Positions 25,618-35,645 are shown, counted from the stretch's first letter. The stretch is DNA of 64,000 nt from Flavobacteriaceae bacterium CRH (GCA_001507425.1 LMAJ01000007.1:62001-126000); one strand, 5' to 3'. The notes: a model not told the origin generated them from the sequence alone. A program made the numbers and translations.

Positions 25618-28149
25618 ATGGCAAAGAATTTAGTAATAGTGGAATCACCTGCAAAGGCGAAAACGATAGAGAAATTTCTAGGAAGTGATTTTCAGGTTGA
25701 GTCTAGTTATGGTCACATAGCTGATTTACCATCAAAAGAGATTGGAGTAGATGTTGAGAATGGATTTAAACCTAAATATGAAGTTTCACCGGATAAAAAA
25801 GCCTTAGTAAGTAAATTAAAAACACTATCTAAAAATGCCGAAATGGTTTGGTTGGCGAGTGATGAGGACCGCGAGGGGGAGGCTATTTCATGGCACCTGG
25901 CGGAAGAATTAAAACTAGATATTAAAAAAACCAAACGAATTGTTTTTCACGAAATTACCAAGTCAGCGATTCTTAAAGCAATCGAGAATCCAAGAGAAAT
26001 TGATTATAATTTAGTAAATGCACAACAAGCGCGTCGTGTTTTAGACCGTTTGGTAGGTTATGAATTATCTCCGGTTTTATGGAGAAAGATTAAAGGAGGT
26101 TTGTCTGCGGGACGTGTACAATCAGTTTCAGTTCGTTTGATTGTTGAAAGAGAACGCGAGATTCAAAACTTTAATGCAGTTGCAACATATTCTGTTGTTG
26201 CAGAATTTGTAAATGAGGCAGGAAAAGCTTTTAAAGCAAAATTGCCGAAAAATTTCAATACAAAAAAAGAAGCCGAAGATTTCTTAAAACAAAACATCGG
26301 ATCACAATATAAGGTAGCAGATTTAGAAACTAAACCTACCAAAAAATCTCCAACAGCACCATTTACAACTTCGACGCTTCAACAGGAAGCTGCCAGAAAA
26401 TTGTATTTACCAGTTGGAATCACTATGCAACTTGCACAACGTTTATACGAAGCGGGACTTATTACGTATATGAGAACTGATAGTGTAAACCTTTCGAAAG
26501 ACGCAATGGATGCCGCTGAAGCTGAAATCATAAAATCGTACGGAAAAGAATTTTCGAAACCAAGAACTTTCACAAACAAAAGCAAAGGAGCACAAGAAGC
26601 GCACGAAGCAATTCGTCCGACAGATATGTCTCGTCACACCGTAAATATCGATCGTGATCAGGCTCGTTTGTATGATTTGATCTGGAAAAGAACATTGGCT
26701 TCGCAAATGAGTGATGCACAATTAGAAAGAACTAATGTAAAAATTGAAGCGAATAATCACGATGAAATTTTTAGTGCTTCTGGCGAAGTTTTACTTTTTG
26801 AAGGTTTCCTTAAAGTGTATCTTGAAGGGCATGATGACGATGAGGAAGAACAAGAAGGAATGTTGCCTGCTTTAAAAGTAAACGAAAAGTTAGCGAATAA
26901 TTATATTACAGCTACAGAACGATACTCTAGACCTCCGGCTCGTTATACAGAAGCTTCTTTGGTGAAAAAATTAGAAGAATTAGGAATTGGGCGTCCGTCT
27001 ACATATGCCCCAACTATTTCGACTATCATCAACAGAAATTATGTTGAAAAAGGAACTCTTGAAGGTCAGGAACGTAATTATACACAACTTACTTTACAGG
27101 CAAGTAAAGTAGGAGAGAAGCTACTAAAAGAAAATACAGGTTCTGATAAAGGAAAATTAGTACCAACAGATATCGGAACTATTGTTACAGATTTCTTAGT
27201 GAAAAACTTCGGAAATATTCTGGATTATAATTTCACTGCAAAAGTAGAACAGGATTTTGATGAAATTGCTGAAGGAAATATCGATTGGGCAACCATGATG
27301 CAGGAATTCTACGATAAATTTCACCCAAATGTAAAAGATGTTGAGGCAAATGCAGAAAGAGAAAGTGGTGAAAGAATTCTGGGTAAAGATGCAGATGGAA
27401 GACAAGTATCTGTTCGTTTAGGAAAATTTGGTCCGATGGCTCAAATTGGAGAAGCAGATGATGAAGATAAAAAGTTTGCCAGTTTAATGGCAGATCAAAA
27501 TATTGGAAATATAACTTTAGAAGAAGCGCTGAATTTGTTTTTATTGCCTAAAAACTTAGGTGAATATAAAGGAGAAGAAGTTGAAGTTAGTAATGGCCGT
27601 TATGGACCTTATGTGCGTCATGGAAGTGTTTTTATTTCGTTGCCAAGAGGAGAAGATCCATTAGCGGTTACAAAAGAAAGAGCTCAGGAATTAATTGACG
27701 AAAAAGCATTGGCTGATGCGCCGATTGCGGTTTATAAAGGAGAATCTGTTCAAAAAGGTGTGGGGCGTTTTGGTCCTTTCATCAAATGGAATAGCATTTT
27801 TATCAATGTAAGTAAAAAATATAATTTCGATAATTTATCACAACAAGAAGTAGAAGAACTAATTGAAGATAAATTACAAAAAAATATAGATAAAGTGCTT
27901 CACAATTGGGAAGACGAAGGGATTTTAGTTGAAAAAGCACGTTGGGGTCGCTCGGTTATCACTAAAGGTAAAATCAAAATTGAATTAAGTAAAGATGTTG
28001 ATGCTACAAAATTAACATTAGCAGAAGTTCAGGAAATGATTGCTAAAAAGACACCGGCAAAAAAAGCAGCAGCAACAAAAAAAACGCCAGCAAAAAAAGC
28101 AACAGCAACAAAAAAAGCGCCAGCTAAAACAGCAGCAAAAAAGAAATAA
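25618..28149 (+). CDS. topA: DNA topoisomerase I
   Basis: The ATG at 25618 (MAKNLVIVESPAKAKTIEKF) is chosen; the seven codons before it start from a TTG. The 843-aa type IA topoisomerase has a TOPRIM domain with the Glu of VESPAKAK and the DEDREGEAISWH motif, and the catalytic Tyr in GLITYMRTDSVNLS (about residue 284). In place of zinc ribbons it has four topo C-terminal repeat units (e.g. GRFGPFIKWNSIFI) and a Lys/Ala tail of KKTPAKKAA-type repeats that should bind DNA. It relaxes negative supercoils. Followed after four bases by the arginase-fold gene. Confidence 0.97.
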   Translation: MAKNLVIVESPAKAKTIEKFLGSDFQVESSYGHIADLPSKEIGVDVENGFKPKYEVSPDKKALVSKLKTLSKNAEMVWLASDEDREGEAISWHLAEELKLDIKKTKRIVFHEITKSAILKAIENPREIDYNLVNAQQARRVLDRLVGYELSPVLWRKIKGGLSAGRVQSVSVRLIVEREREIQNFNAVATYSVVAEFVNEAGKAFKAKLPKNFNTKKEAEDFLKQNIGSQYKVADLETKPTKKSPTAPFTTSTLQQEAARKLYLPVGITMQLAQRLYEAGLITYMRTDSVNLSKDAMDAAEAEIIKSYGKEFSKPRTFTNKSKGAQEAHEAIRPTDMSRHTVNIDRDQARLYDLIWKRTLASQMSDAQLERTNVKIEANNHDEIFSASGEVLLFEGFLKVYLEGHDDDEEEQEGMLPALKVNEKLANNYITATERYSRPPARYTEASLVKKLEELGIGRPSTYAPTISTIINRNYVEKGTLEGQERNYTQLTLQASKVGEKLLKENTGSDKGKLVPTDIGTIVTDFLVKNFGNILDYNFTAKVEQDFDEIAEGNIDWATMMQEFYDKFHPNVKDVEANAERESGERILGKDADGRQVSVRLGKFGPMAQIGEADDEDKKFASLMADQNIGNITLEEALNLFLLPKNLGEYKGEEVEVSNGRYGPYVRHGSVFISLPRGEDPLAVTKERAQELIDEKALADAPIAVYKGESVQKGVGRFGPFIKWNSIFINVSKKYNFDNLSQQEVEELIEDKLQKNIDKVLHNWEDEGILVEKARWGRSVITKGKIKIELSKDVDATKLTLAEVQEMIAKKTPAKKAAATKKTPAKKATATKKAPAKTAAKKK

Positions 28150-28152
28150 GAA

Positions 28153-29304
28153 ATGGAATTTGATTTTCTAGAGCCTTTAAATGACGGAATTTTAAAGTTC
28201 ATTAGTTCATTGTCTTCACAAGAACTGGGAAGCAAAATTGTTTTGCACACTCAGGATCAGTTTCCGGATATTAGTAAAATTAACATTGCTATTGTCGGTG
28301 TTTTAGAAGATCGTAGAAATATTGAAATTGTAAACGAAGTTAACCTAACAGCTGTTCGTAAAAAGCTTTATGGTATGTTTCCGGGTAATTGGGATGCTTC
28401 AATTGCAGATTTAGGAGATATTTTGGCAGGCGATTCAGTAGAGGATACTTATTTTGCCCTTAAAAAAGTTACGGCTGCTTTAATTAAGAATAAAGTGATT
28501 CCGATAGTCCTGGGAGGTTCTCAGGATTTGACATATGCTTTGTATAGAGCTTATGATGATTTAGAGCAAATGGTGAACATGGTTTCTGTAGATAACAGAT
28601 TCGATTTTGGTAAAGAAAATGAAACGGTTTCAGCCAATTCGTATCTAACAAAAATCATCATCGATGAGCCTAATAATTTGTTTAATTATTGTAATATTGG
28701 CTATCAAACCTATTACAATTCGCAGGAAGAAATTGATTTGATTGAAAAGTTGTTTTTTGATGCTTATCGTTTAGGCGAAATTTCAAATAAAATAGCTTTG
28801 GCAGAACCTGTATTCAGAGATGCTGATTTGGTAAGTATCGATTTGAATTCTGTAAAGTCTTCAGATTCAGGAAATACAGTTTCATTTGAGCCAAATGGTT
28901 TTAATGGCAAAGAAATTTGTTCTTTGGCGCGATATGCCGGAATTAGTGATAAAGTTTCATCATTTGGAATCTTTAATCACAATAGTACAGCACATGAATC
29001 GGCTATGATTGCTCAAATAGTCTGGTACTTTGTAGAGGGTTACCATTATCGTTCTAAGGAATATCCTTTTGGAAGCAGAACGAACTATTTAAAGTATATT
29101 GTTCCGTTAGAAGAAGAGGAATTAATTTTTTATAAAAGTGACAAAACTGATCGTTGGTGGATTGAAATTCCATTCGTTTCAAACGGTCACAATAAATTGA
29201 AAAGAAATACGTTATTACCCTGTTCATACGACGAATATTTGTGCGCTTGTAACCAAGAATTGCCGGAAAGGTGGTGGAAAGCACAAAGAAAAAACGCTTT
29301 GTAG
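28153..29304 (+). CDS. Arginase/formimidoylglutamase-fold protein with missing metal ligands
   Basis: The 383-residue protein starts three bases after the topA stop, so it is cotranscribed. The ureohydrolase fold is recognisable (IAIVGVLEDRRN, VIPIVLGGSQDLTYALY, MVSVDNRFDFG, ADLVSIDLNSVKSSDSG, STAHESAMIAQIVWYFVEGY). Expected manganese ligands are changed: GGDHS is GGSQD (about 121), DAHxD is DNRFD (about 146) and SxDxD is SIDLN (about 227). An active binuclear centre is therefore unlikely. It precedes gldK, and the topA-this gene-gldK order is, as I recall, shared with F. johnsoniae. A role linked to gliding or secretion is possible but unproven. Confidence 0.8.
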   Translation: MEFDFLEPLNDGILKFISSLSSQELGSKIVLHTQDQFPDISKINIAIVGVLEDRRNIEIVNEVNLTAVRKKLYGMFPGNWDASIADLGDILAGDSVEDTYFALKKVTAALIKNKVIPIVLGGSQDLTYALYRAYDDLEQMVNMVSVDNRFDFGKENETVSANSYLTKIIIDEPNNLFNYCNIGYQTYYNSQEEIDLIEKLFFDAYRLGEISNKIALAEPVFRDADLVSIDLNSVKSSDSGNTVSFEPNGFNGKEICSLARYAGISDKVSSFGIFNHNSTAHESAMIAQIVWYFVEGYHYRSKEYPFGSRTNYLKYIVPLEEEELIFYKSDKTDRWWIEIPFVSNGHNKLKRNTLLPCSYDEYLCACNQELPERWWKAQRKNAL

Positions 29305-29567
29305 AGCAGAATTTTAACGAAATTCTAAAATATCAATAAATAATAACAAATTGTTAAATAATTTTAGTAAGATAAGATTTATAAAATATAAAATTTAACG
29401 TTTTACGTCGATTTTTCAAGTTAGTTTATCGACAAAATATTTTTTTTTTATTTTATTTAACATTATTTTTGAACGGTGAAATAAATTACGTGAGTAGTGT
29501 TGTTTTTTTAATAAATAATAAATACGTTTACGGACTTATAATAATGAATAGATAATCCCAAATTTAT

Positions 29568-30965
29568 ATGAAGAAGTTTATTGCATTTGCAGCAATGTTA
29601 ACACTAGTAATCGGCTGTGGTAAGTCAGGTGACAAAGGAGAGTTAGTTGGTGTTACAGGAGGGAAATGGCATCCCGAAAAGCCATATGGAATGACTTTGG
29701 TTCCAGGTGGATCTTTTATCATGGGTAAATCAGATGCTGATTTAGCTAATGTTGAGGACGCTCCTACTAAAACCGTAACAGTTCGTTCGTTTTATATGGA
29801 TGAAACTGAAATCACTAACAGTGAGTATCGTCAATTCGTAGAATGGGTAAAAGACTCTACAATGAGAGTTCGTTTAGCTATTTTGGCAGATGAAACTGGA
29901 CAAAAAAGTACAGGAGACGGAAAAGGTAAAAAAGGTGGTAGCATCTCTGATTATGCATTTAACGATTCTGAGCCGGATAAAATGACGGCTTATGATAAGT
30001 ACATGTATGATAACTACTATAGTGTAGGAACAAAAGATGATCCTTATGCTGGTAGAAAACTAAACAAAAAAGTTAAGTTAGTTAAAGATACTAAAGCTTA
30101 TCCGGACGAATATTATGCTGAGGTAATGGACTCTTTATATTTGCCAATTGAAGAATCATATAATGGTTTAAGAACGGTTGATGTAAATAAATTAAAATTC
30201 CGTTATTCTTGGATGGATATTCAGGCGGCAGCTACAGCTAAAGTTGGAAAAAGAAAAGATTTCGTTAAAACTGAGCAAGTTAAAATTTATCCTGATACAA
30301 CAGTTTGGATTAAAGATTTTGCTTACTCTTATAATGAGCCAATGCATAATGACTATTTCTGGCATAAAGCTTACGGGGATTATCCTGTAGTTGGAGTGAC
30401 TTGGAAACAGGCAAAAGCATTTTGTGCGTGGAGAACTTTAAACAAAAACAGCTATATTAAATCAAAGAAAAAAGGACGTGATTTAGTAAACTCTTTCAGA
30501 TTGCCTACAGAGGCAGAATGGGAGTATGCTGCAAGAGGTGGTCTTGAATCTGCAACATATCCTTGGGGGGGTCCTTATACAAAAAGCGACAGAGGTTGTT
30601 TCTTAGCAAACTTCAAACCAAGCAGAGGAGATTATGCTGCTGATGAAGCTTTATATACAGTTGAAGCAAAATCTTATGAAGTAAACGGTTACGGATTATA
30701 TAATATGGCAGGAAACGTTTCAGAGTGGACAGATTCAGCTTATAATCCAAATGCATATGAGTATGTTTCTACAATGAACCCTAACGTAATCGACGGAAAA
30801 AACCAAAGAAAAGTTGTTCGTGGAGGATCTTGGAAAGATGTTGCTTACTTCCTACAAGTAAGTACTCGTGATCACGAATATGCAGATTCTGCAAGAAGTT
30901 ATATTGGTTTCAGAACTGTACAAGATTACATGGGAACTCAGGTAACTGGAAAAAAGAAAAAGTAA
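29568..30965 (+). CDS. gldK: Gliding motility / type IX secretion lipoprotein GldK
   Basis: The 465-residue protein has a lipoprotein signal (MKKFIAFAAMLTLVIGCG, lipobox Cys 17). The FGE-sulfatase (formylglycine-generating enzyme-like) fold is visible in GMTLVPGGSFIMGKSDAD, TEITNSEYRQFVEWV, FRLPTEAEWEYAARGG, GLYNMAGNVSEWTDSAY and RKVVRGGSWKD. The fold is structural here. GldK and GldN form the periplasmic ring of the type IX system under the outer membrane. First of gldKLMN, with a TATTTTTG box at 29464-29471 in the long AT-rich leader. Confidence 0.98.
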   Translation: MKKFIAFAAMLTLVIGCGKSGDKGELVGVTGGKWHPEKPYGMTLVPGGSFIMGKSDADLANVEDAPTKTVTVRSFYMDETEITNSEYRQFVEWVKDSTMRVRLAILADETGQKSTGDGKGKKGGSISDYAFNDSEPDKMTAYDKYMYDNYYSVGTKDDPYAGRKLNKKVKLVKDTKAYPDEYYAEVMDSLYLPIEESYNGLRTVDVNKLKFRYSWMDIQAAATAKVGKRKDFVKTEQVKIYPDTTVWIKDFAYSYNEPMHNDYFWHKAYGDYPVVGVTWKQAKAFCAWRTLNKNSYIKSKKKGRDLVNSFRLPTEAEWEYAARGGLESATYPWGGPYTKSDRGCFLANFKPSRGDYAADEALYTVEAKSYEVNGYGLYNMAGNVSEWTDSAYNPNAYEYVSTMNPNVIDGKNQRKVVRGGSWKDVAYFLQVSTRDHEYADSARSYIGFRTVQDYMGTQVTGKKKK

Positions 30966-31031
30966 GTAAATTAAATTAAATCAATAACCAAATCGAATCT
31001 ATTTCAAATTAAAACCTAAAAAAAAATTATT

Positions 31032-31679
31032 ATGGCATTATTAAGTAAAAAAGCAATGAATTTCGCTTATGGTATGGGAGCGGCAGTAGTAATCGTTGGA
31101 GCATTATTCAAAATTACTCACTTTGAAATTGGACCATTAACAGGTACTGTAATGCTTTCTGTGGGATTGTTAACTGAAGCGTTAATTTTTGCCCTTTCTG
31201 CTTTCGAACCAGTAGAAGATGAATTAGACTGGACACTTGTTTACCCTGAATTAGCTAACGGACAAGCTAGACCAAAAGCAGATAAAGTTGAAGCTCCTAC
31301 TGAAGCTCAAGGATTATTATCTCAAAAATTAGATGTAATGTTGAAAGAAGCTAAAATTGACGGTGAGTTAATGTCAAGTTTAGGAAACAGCATCAAAAAT
31401 TTCGAATCAGCTGCTAAAGGAATTGCTCCTACTGTAGATTCTATCGCTTCTACTAAAAAATACAGCGAAGAATTATCTATGGCTGCTGCTCAAATGGAAT
31501 CATTAAACAGTTTATACAAAGTTCAATTAGAGAGTGCTTCAAGAAATGCTGAAGCTAACAAAGAAATCGCTGACAACGCATCTAAATTAAAAGAGCAAAT
31601 GCAATCTATGACTGCAAACATTGCTTCTTTAAACAGTGTTTACGGTGGTATGCTTTCTGCAATGAGTAACAAAGGATAA
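31032..31679 (+). CDS. gldL: Type IX secretion motor protein GldL
   Basis: The 215-residue inner-membrane protein has two N-terminal membrane helices (YGMGAAVVIVGALFKITHF and TGTVMLSVGLLTEALIFAL). It retains the key Glu at position 49 in LLTEAL and the conserved HFEIGP loop, which belong to the proton-driven GldLM motor. The cytoplasmic part is helical and Ala/Ser-rich. GldL forms a pentamer around the GldM helix pair. It lies 66 bases after gldK and 54 before gldM. Confidence 0.98.
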   Translation: MALLSKKAMNFAYGMGAAVVIVGALFKITHFEIGPLTGTVMLSVGLLTEALIFALSAFEPVEDELDWTLVYPELANGQARPKADKVEAPTEAQGLLSQKLDVMLKEAKIDGELMSSLGNSIKNFESAAKGIAPTVDSIASTKKYSEELSMAAAQMESLNSLYKVQLESASRNAEANKEIADNASKLKEQMQSMTANIASLNSVYGGMLSAMSNKG

Positions 31680-31733
31680 TTAGTTTTTAACTATTATATT
31701 AAATTTATTAATAAGAACTAATTACAAAATAAA

Positions 31734-33275
31734 ATGGCAGGAGGAAAATTAACCCCTAGACAGAAGATGATTAACCTGATGTATCTGGTTTTCATCGCAA
31801 TGTTAGCAATGAACGTATCGAAAGAAGTTATTTCTGCTTTTGGTTTGATGAATGAAAAATTTGAAGATGCTAATACTTCTTCAGTTGCAACAAACACTTC
31901 ATTATTAACATCTTTAGATCAAAAAGCTGCTGAAGCAAAAGGAGAATTCGCTATTGCTGCAGTAACTGCTCATAAAGTTGAAGCTATCTCAAAAGATTTT
32001 TATGAATTTATCGGTACTTTAAAAGCTCAATCTATCAAAGGTTTTGAAGTAGAGAAAGAAACAGGAAAATTACCTTATGAGGCTATGGATAGAGGAGATA
32101 ATATCGACGACTGGTTTACAGGAGACGGTTACACTAAAAAAGGTAACGATATTATTGCTAAAATTCAAAAATACAAAGCAGACATGAAAGCTGCTTTAGG
32201 AACAGATAAAAAATATGGTCCAATCATTGCAGAAATTGAAAAGAAATTTGATGTTTCTGATGTAAAAAACAAAGAAGGTATAAAAGAAAAATACTTAGCA
32301 TATCACTTTAAAGGATTTCCTGCAATTGCATCAGCTGCAAAGCTTTCAACTTGGCAAAATGACGTTAAAAAAGCTGAAACTGATGTTTACAACAGTGCAT
32401 TAGGAAAAGCTGCGGTTGCTGCTGCTTCTTATAGCAATTACCAAGCAATCGTTGTTTTAGATAAAAACGCTTATTTCCAAGGTGAAAAAGTAACTGGTAA
32501 AGTAGTTTTAGGTCGTTATGACGAAAACACAAAACCAACTTCATTCCAAGGTCCTGGACAAATCGTTAACGGACAAGCTGTTATTTCATTAACTGCTGGA
32601 GGTGTTGGAGAGCAAAACATTAATGGACAATTTACTTTCTTAGAAGATGGTAAAAACATTCCACTTAAATTTGCAGGTACTTACGTTGTAGTACCAAGAC
32701 CTAACTCAGCTACTATTTCTGCTGATAAAATGAATGTTGTTTATAGAGGTGTTGTTAACCCAATCTCTGTATCATTCGCTGGTGTTGATGCTAACAAAAT
32801 TGCTGCAAGTGCTCCAGGATTAGTTTCTGCAGGTAAACCAGGTAAATATAACATGAGCCCGGGTCAAGGAACAGAAGCTACAATTGCAGTTACTGGGACA
32901 TTACCAAACGGAGATAAAGTTACAGATAAGAAAACATTTAGAATTAAAGGTATTCCTGGGCCAACAGGAACAATTAGAGGTGAGATGGGTGTTGTTAAAG
33001 GACCTAAATCTAACTTAGAAATTGCTACTATTGGTGCTAAATTACTTGATTTTGATTTCGAAGTTAGTTTAGATGTTGTTGGATTTAACTTAAAAGTTAC
33101 TGGACAACCTACAGTTGTTGTTTCTGGTGACAGATTAAATGCACAATGCAAACAAATTCTTTCAAGAGCTGGAAAAGGAGATCAGGTTACTATTTCTGAA
33201 ATTAAAACTAAACTTGTTGGAGCTGGTAGTTATTTATTACCAAGAACTGCTCCGGTAATTTACGAAATACAATAA
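31734..33275 (+). CDS. gldM: Type IX secretion/gliding protein GldM
   Basis: The 513-residue protein has a single N-terminal membrane helix (KMINLMYLVFIAMLAMNVS) preceded by Arg 9 in TPRQK, the residue implicated in ion coupling with GldL Glu 49. The large periplasmic part consists of a helical bundle (about 35-220) and beta domains rich in Gly/Pro (e.g. FQGPGQIVNGQAVISL, PGPTGTIRGEMGVVKG). It transmits rotation from the inner membrane to the GldKN ring. Confidence 0.98.
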   Translation: MAGGKLTPRQKMINLMYLVFIAMLAMNVSKEVISAFGLMNEKFEDANTSSVATNTSLLTSLDQKAAEAKGEFAIAAVTAHKVEAISKDFYEFIGTLKAQSIKGFEVEKETGKLPYEAMDRGDNIDDWFTGDGYTKKGNDIIAKIQKYKADMKAALGTDKKYGPIIAEIEKKFDVSDVKNKEGIKEKYLAYHFKGFPAIASAAKLSTWQNDVKKAETDVYNSALGKAAVAAASYSNYQAIVVLDKNAYFQGEKVTGKVVLGRYDENTKPTSFQGPGQIVNGQAVISLTAGGVGEQNINGQFTFLEDGKNIPLKFAGTYVVVPRPNSATISADKMNVVYRGVVNPISVSFAGVDANKIAASAPGLVSAGKPGKYNMSPGQGTEATIAVTGTLPNGDKVTDKKTFRIKGIPGPTGTIRGEMGVVKGPKSNLEIATIGAKLLDFDFEVSLDVVGFNLKVTGQPTVVVSGDRLNAQCKQILSRAGKGDQVTISEIKTKLVGAGSYLLPRTAPVIYEIQ

Positions 33276-33319
33276 TAAAGTAGGTAAAACTACGTTCAAT
33301 ATCTTATAATGATACCACG

Positions 33320-34309
33320 ATGAAAGTAAGAAATTTTTTAATAGCGATTGTTTCTATCGCAGGCGGATTCGCTTCTAATGCGCAATCTAATTTGCTTAAC
33401 GCAAAAACACCTGATCAGATAGGACTTAAGACTCCTGCACAGCTTATCTCAGATAATGATAAGCCATTGGCTTATGGTTATGTAGATGATAGAGATGTAT
33501 TGATGGGGAAAACTACTTGGGAGATTATCGATTTGAATGAAAAAATCAACTTTCCTTTATATTTTCCGGTAGATACGGCTAATATTGGTTCTGATAGACG
33601 TTCTTTATATGATGTTTTGACGAAAGCTATGAAAAATGGCAAAATAACTGAAGTGTATTCTGATAGTTATTTCAATACTAAAAAATCTTTGAAAGACATT
33701 CAAGGTTCATTATCTCGTATTGATACAACGGATGCTGGTAGAGAGTTAATCAATCAATATCCTGATGACTACAAAACACATGTTGTAAAGAAAAAAGTAG
33801 TTACTGGTACTGGTAAAAAGAAAGTTGTAACTTATGTTGATGAAACAGTAGGAGCAACAAGAACAGTTCCGGCTGAGTATATCTTGAAACAAGACCTTAC
33901 TTCTGCAGATGTTACACAATACAAAATCAAAGGATACTGGTATTTTGACAAACGTCAAAGTGAATTGAAATATCGTTTGCTTGGAATTTGTCCTGTAACT
34001 CCGGACGTTTATACTATGAATAGTGACGAAAAGGATTATATTGAATTGTTTTGGATTTTCTATCCAAATTCAAGAGCTGCATTGCATGAAGCAAAAGCTT
34101 TTAATGACAGCAACTCAGCATTACCAATTTCTTTCGATCAGATTTTGAATTCAAGACGTTTTAATGCTATTGTCTACAAAGAAGAAAACTTGTACGGAGA
34201 TCGTGAGATCAAAGAATACATGAAAGATAATGCACAAAACCAATTGTTAGAATCGGAAAGAGTAAAAGAGAAAATCCGTAATTTCGAACAAGATATGTGG
34301 AACTACTAA
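33320..34309 (+). CDS. gldN: Type IX secretion/gliding protein GldN
   Basis: The 329-residue periplasmic protein has a signal peptide (MKVRNFLIAIVSIAGGFASN, AQ). The body has IIDLNEKINFPLYFPVDTAN, YRLLGICPVTPDVYTMNS and the C-terminal KEKIRNFEQDMWNY. GldN partners GldK in the periplasmic ring. It closes the gldKLMN set and is followed by a strong terminator. A very similar second copy (gldO) lies 324 bases downstream. Confidence 0.98.
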   Translation: MKVRNFLIAIVSIAGGFASNAQSNLLNAKTPDQIGLKTPAQLISDNDKPLAYGYVDDRDVLMGKTTWEIIDLNEKINFPLYFPVDTANIGSDRRSLYDVLTKAMKNGKITEVYSDSYFNTKKSLKDIQGSLSRIDTTDAGRELINQYPDDYKTHVVKKKVVTGTGKKKVVTYVDETVGATRTVPAEYILKQDLTSADVTQYKIKGYWYFDKRQSELKYRLLGICPVTPDVYTMNSDEKDYIELFWIFYPNSRAALHEAKAFNDSNSALPISFDQILNSRRFNAIVYKEENLYGDREIKEYMKDNAQNQLLESERVKEKIRNFEQDMWNY

Positions 34310-34331
34310 GTACCTGTATTACAATTATATC

Positions 34332-34368
34332 AAAAACTCTTACTACCTTTGTAGTAAGAGTTTTTTTT
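34332..34368 (+). terminator. gldN terminator
   Basis: AAAAACTCTTACTAC and GTAGTAAGAGTTTTT form a 15-bp perfect stem with CTTT loop and a T-run, 22 bases after the gldN stop. Nearly the same hairpin follows gldO. Confidence 0.97.
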
Positions 34369-34632
34369 ATTTTATCTACAAAGCCTAAAAAAGTATTCTG
34401 CTAATTTTGAATTATATTTTTAATTTAATTATTATCAGAACCTGATTTGTTACACTACAGAGAATGTTTTTCTAAGATATTTACCCCAATAATATCATTT
34501 AGAAAGATTAAAATATTTAAGTCTTTAAAAGAAATTAAGACATAATTACTTTATTTTTACGCTCTAAAATAAATGTAGGAAAAATAACAATAAAACTATA
34601 AAAACTACGTTTTGTTTAATCTAAATAGTATT
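34369..34632. other. gldN-gldO intergenic region
   Basis: This AT-rich spacer has no ORF, hairpin or convincing TAnnTTTG promoter box. It is not similar by eye to the region upstream of gldN, so the duplicated unit appears to start at or near the signal peptide. Confidence 0.4.
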
Positions 34633-34709
34633 ATGATGAAAGTGAAAAGTTTTTTAATCGTTATTTTTTAATAGTTGGGAGTTTTATTTCCAACGCACAA
34701 TCAAATTTG
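34633..34709 (+). other. gldO: Frameshifted signal-peptide segment of gldO (T6 homopolymer)
   Basis: ATG ATG AAA GTG AAA AGT at 34633-34650 matches the gldN start, but the frame stops at TAA 34669-34671. One extra T in the run at 34664-34669 would join it to the downstream frame. The joined peptide would read MKVKSFLIVIFLIVGSFISN followed by AQ, an intact signal peptide ending at the same Ala-Gln as gldN. Confidence 0.85.
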
Positions 34710-35624
34710 CTGAATGCAAAAACTGCTGATCAGATAGGAATTAAGACGGCTGCACAGCAAATTTCTGATAATGATAAGCCTTTAACTTATGGCTATATCG
34801 ATGATAGGGATATATTGATGGGAAAAACTACCTGGGAAATCATTGATTTGAATGAAAAAATAAATTTTCCTTTATATTTTCCGGTAGATACGGCCAATAT
34901 TGGTTCTGATAGGCGTTCACTTTATGATGTTTTGACTAGGGCTATGAGAAATGGAAGAATAACAGAAGTATATTCAGATAGTTATTTCAATACCAAAAAA
35001 TCTCTGAAAGACATTCAAGGTTCATTATCTCGTGTTGATACAACGGATGCCGGTAGAGAGTTAATCAATCAGTATCCTGATGACTACAGAACTCATGTCG
35101 TTAAGAAAAAAAAGATTGTGGGTACTGGCAAGAAAAAGTCTGTGAGCTATGTCGAAGAAACTGTAGGTCCAACGAGAACAATTCCGGCTGAGTATATTTT
35201 GAAACAAGATCTTACTTCTGCAGATGTTACCGAATACAAAATTAAAGGATATTGGTATTTTGACAAACGCCAAAGCGAGTTGAAATATCGTTTACTTGGT
35301 ATATGTCCTGTAACTCCTGACGTTTATACCATGAATGCAGACGAAAAGGATTATATTGAATTATTCTGGGTCTTCTTTCCGAATGCCCGAGAAGTTTTGC
35401 ACGAAGCAAAAGCTTTTAACGATGTCAATTCTGCACAACCAATTTCATTTGATCAGATTTTAAATTCAAGACATTTTAACGCCATTATCTATAAAGAAGA
35501 AAACATGTATGGAGATCGTGAGATTAAAGATTACATGAAAGATAATGCGCAAAATCAGCTGCTGGAATCGGAAAGGGTGAAAGAGAAAATCCGCAATTTC
35601 GAACAAGATATGTGGAACTACTAA
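34707..35624 (+). CDS. gldO: GldN paralogue GldO; mature region intact, signal peptide frameshifted
   Basis: The mature region is open and very similar to GldN throughout (IIDLNEKINFPLYFPVDTAN, YRLLGICPVTPDVYTMNA, KEKIRNFEQDMWNY). In F. johnsoniae GldO is a partly redundant GldN paralogue. Here the upstream signal-peptide codons are out of frame because of a one-base deletion in a T-run at 34664-34669. From the first usable codon (TTG 34707) the protein would have no export signal and be non-functional in the periplasm. The strong conservation of the rest argues that the break is recent, a reversible phase switch, or an assembly error. Confidence 0.88.
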   Translation: MLNAKTADQIGIKTAAQQISDNDKPLTYGYIDDRDILMGKTTWEIIDLNEKINFPLYFPVDTANIGSDRRSLYDVLTRAMRNGRITEVYSDSYFNTKKSLKDIQGSLSRVDTTDAGRELINQYPDDYRTHVVKKKKIVGTGKKKSVSYVEETVGPTRTIPAEYILKQDLTSADVTEYKIKGYWYFDKRQSELKYRLLGICPVTPDVYTMNADEKDYIELFWVFFPNAREVLHEAKAFNDVNSAQPISFDQILNSRHFNAIIYKEENMYGDREIKDYMKDNAQNQLLESERVKEKIRNFEQDMWNY

Positions 35625-35645
35625 GTCTCTATACTACATTATAAC

